Shown here: one piece after another, positions 63,465 through 64,000 of the stretch
How the letters are laid out: each line of letters starts with the position of its first letter
How positions within the stretch are numbered: the first letter of the stretch is position 1
Assembly: GCA_001600355.1 (NCBI GenBank)
Contig: BCJU01000002.1
Span: 1,488,001-1,552,000, forward strand
Origin: Meira nashicola
Taxonomy: Eukaryota > Basidiomycota > Exobasidiomycetes > Exobasidiales > Brachybasidiaceae
Direction: 5' to 3'
Length of the DNA stretch: 64,000 nucleotides
Made by a program: the position numbers and the translations under genes
Notes under the pieces: generated by a model
What the model was told of the DNA's origin: nothing
The model's input: the letters and a program-made list of their open reading frames with translations, nothing else
Database searches by the model: none

Positions 63465-63474
63465 GAGGCGCCTC
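63465..63474. repeat. GC-rich 10-bp palindrome GAGGCGCCTC
   Basis: A perfect palindrome about 170 bp upstream of the WD40 gene start. It shares the AGGCGCCT core with the palindrome in the CDK1 promoter. Confidence 0.3.
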
Positions 63475-63638
63475 TCATTAGCGTGAATTTGATAAAAGTC
63501 ATTTAAAAAAAAATAGCGCGAACAGTCACGTGTGTTGGGAAAAAAGTGTCCTCGATTCTGAGAAGAACTTGGTCAAGTCAAAATATATAGCATATTCAAT
63601 TCACTTTTCCTTCTCGCTCGCTTACCATAGAAGTCAAC

Positions 63639-64000
63639 ATGGCGGACACAAGTATGACAGAGATGCCATATTTGTTCGTATTGGTTATAGAGGATCAACT
63701 ATTATGCCTAGTATCACCTTTGATTACTAATTTTGTCTCCTTAAAAACGGGTAAAGTGGTAGGATCATTAACCAATCCTTCCTCTGAAGCAGCTCCAAGA
63801 TGTGCAGCAACAGTTCAAATACCTTCCGCTTCAACTTCTTCAGCCGAAAAAGTAGATTGTCTAGTCGCTTTAGCATGCGATAATAAAGATTTAAGCGTAT
63901 ACAGATTACGATTCGATCAAACTACAAGTCAAGATGCCTCATTAATCAAAATTTGGTCACACAGTATGCCCAAACGTGTAAGCAAAATTCAATGGGAAGA
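63639..64000 (+). CDS. Probable Trm82/WDR4-like WD40 protein (3' partial)
   Basis: The frame from ATG 63639 is open to the window end (120 codons) and follows a good context (caacATGGCG). Visible segments are a weak first blade, KTGKVVGSL, CLVALACDNKDLSVYRLRFD, which reads like a WD-repeat strand pair, and IKIWSHSMPKRVSKIQW. The last resembles the R/KxxPKR stretch after blade 1 of Trm82/WDR4, the non-catalytic subunit of the tRNA m7G46 methyltransferase. Only the first blades lie in the window, so the family call is tentative; another WD40 protein is possible. Overlapping frames are broken by stops. Confidence 0.5.
   Translation, partial: MADTSMTEMPYLFVLVIEDQLLCLVSPLITNFVSLKTGKVVGSLTNPSSEAAPRCAATVQIPSASTSSAEKVDCLVALACDNKDLSVYRLRFDQTTSQDASLIKIWSHSMPKRVSKIQWE

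Larger units (their letters stand above)
62821..63638. other. Divergent region between the membrane protein and the WD40 gene
   Basis: This 818-bp stretch has no supported gene. It holds a 17-bp tandem duplication (63066-63099), CT-rich runs near 63225-63241 and 63416-63427, a GAGGCGCCTC palindrome at 63465-63474, and CACGTG at 63527-63532. Confidence 0.5.

Overview
This window is nuclear DNA from a fungus, most likely a basidiomycete and tentatively in Ustilaginomycotina. The evidence is short GT-AG introns (about 60-100 bp, one of 456 bp), mostly intronless long genes, moderately AT-rich DNA, and the set of proteins (Flo8-like LisH protein, DYRK/Pom1-type kinase, fungal Sys1, TRIP12/Ufd4-type HECT ligase, RVB2, eS4). 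I cannot fix the genus. No mobile element, CRISPR array, rRNA or tRNA gene was found.

Layout, left to right: a HECT ubiquitin ligase cut by the window start (1-6047, +); phosphatidylserine synthase (6756-7985, +); a very long DYRK-family kinase (9257-14788, +); RVB2 (15032-16501, -); an unknown Ser/Gln-rich protein (16932-17705, +); a two-exon small protein (17766-18160, -); a Cue2-like CUE/DUF1771/Smr protein (18584-20830, +); an unknown coiled protein (21012-22379, -); Bfr2/AATF (22751-24484, +); a membrane-linked alpha/beta hydrolase (24572-25981, -); the mitotic kinase CDK1 in six exons (26799-28049, +); a 2.5 kb gene-poor stretch; a Flo8-like LisH regulator (30560-33247, +); DNA polymerase alpha catalytic subunit (33466-38199, -); polynucleotide kinase/phosphatase (38798-40264, +); Sys1 (40330-41490, -); ribosomal protein eS4 with an ATG-only first exon (42010-43260, -); a large SP/TP-rich unknown (44474-48553, +); an unknown mitochondrial protein (48688-50100, -); AUH-type methylglutaconyl-CoA hydratase (50446-51396, +); a three-exon TANGO2 (51416-52657, -); an AIF/FSP1-like oxidoreductase (53050-54576, +); a Cys-rich single-pass membrane protein (54968-56596, +); a Mn-type CDF transporter (56706-59228, -); a possible unrecognised spliced small gene (60121-60581, -); a four-helix membrane protein with a short last exon (62147-62820, -); and the start of a probable Trm82/WDR4 WD40 protein (63639 to window end, +).

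The genes are ordinary housekeeping and regulatory genes and do not form a pathway cluster. The clearest regulatory signal is MluI-type ACGCGT boxes: three in the POL1/PNK divergent promoter and two upstream of CDK1, which suggests MBF-type G1/S control. I found no convincing new multi-gene system. The most novel item is the candidate three-exon small gene at 60121-60581. Several coding models here (CDK1, eS4, TANGO2, the small protein at 17.8 kb, the membrane protein at 62.2 kb) exist only after splicing and were rebuilt by hand.
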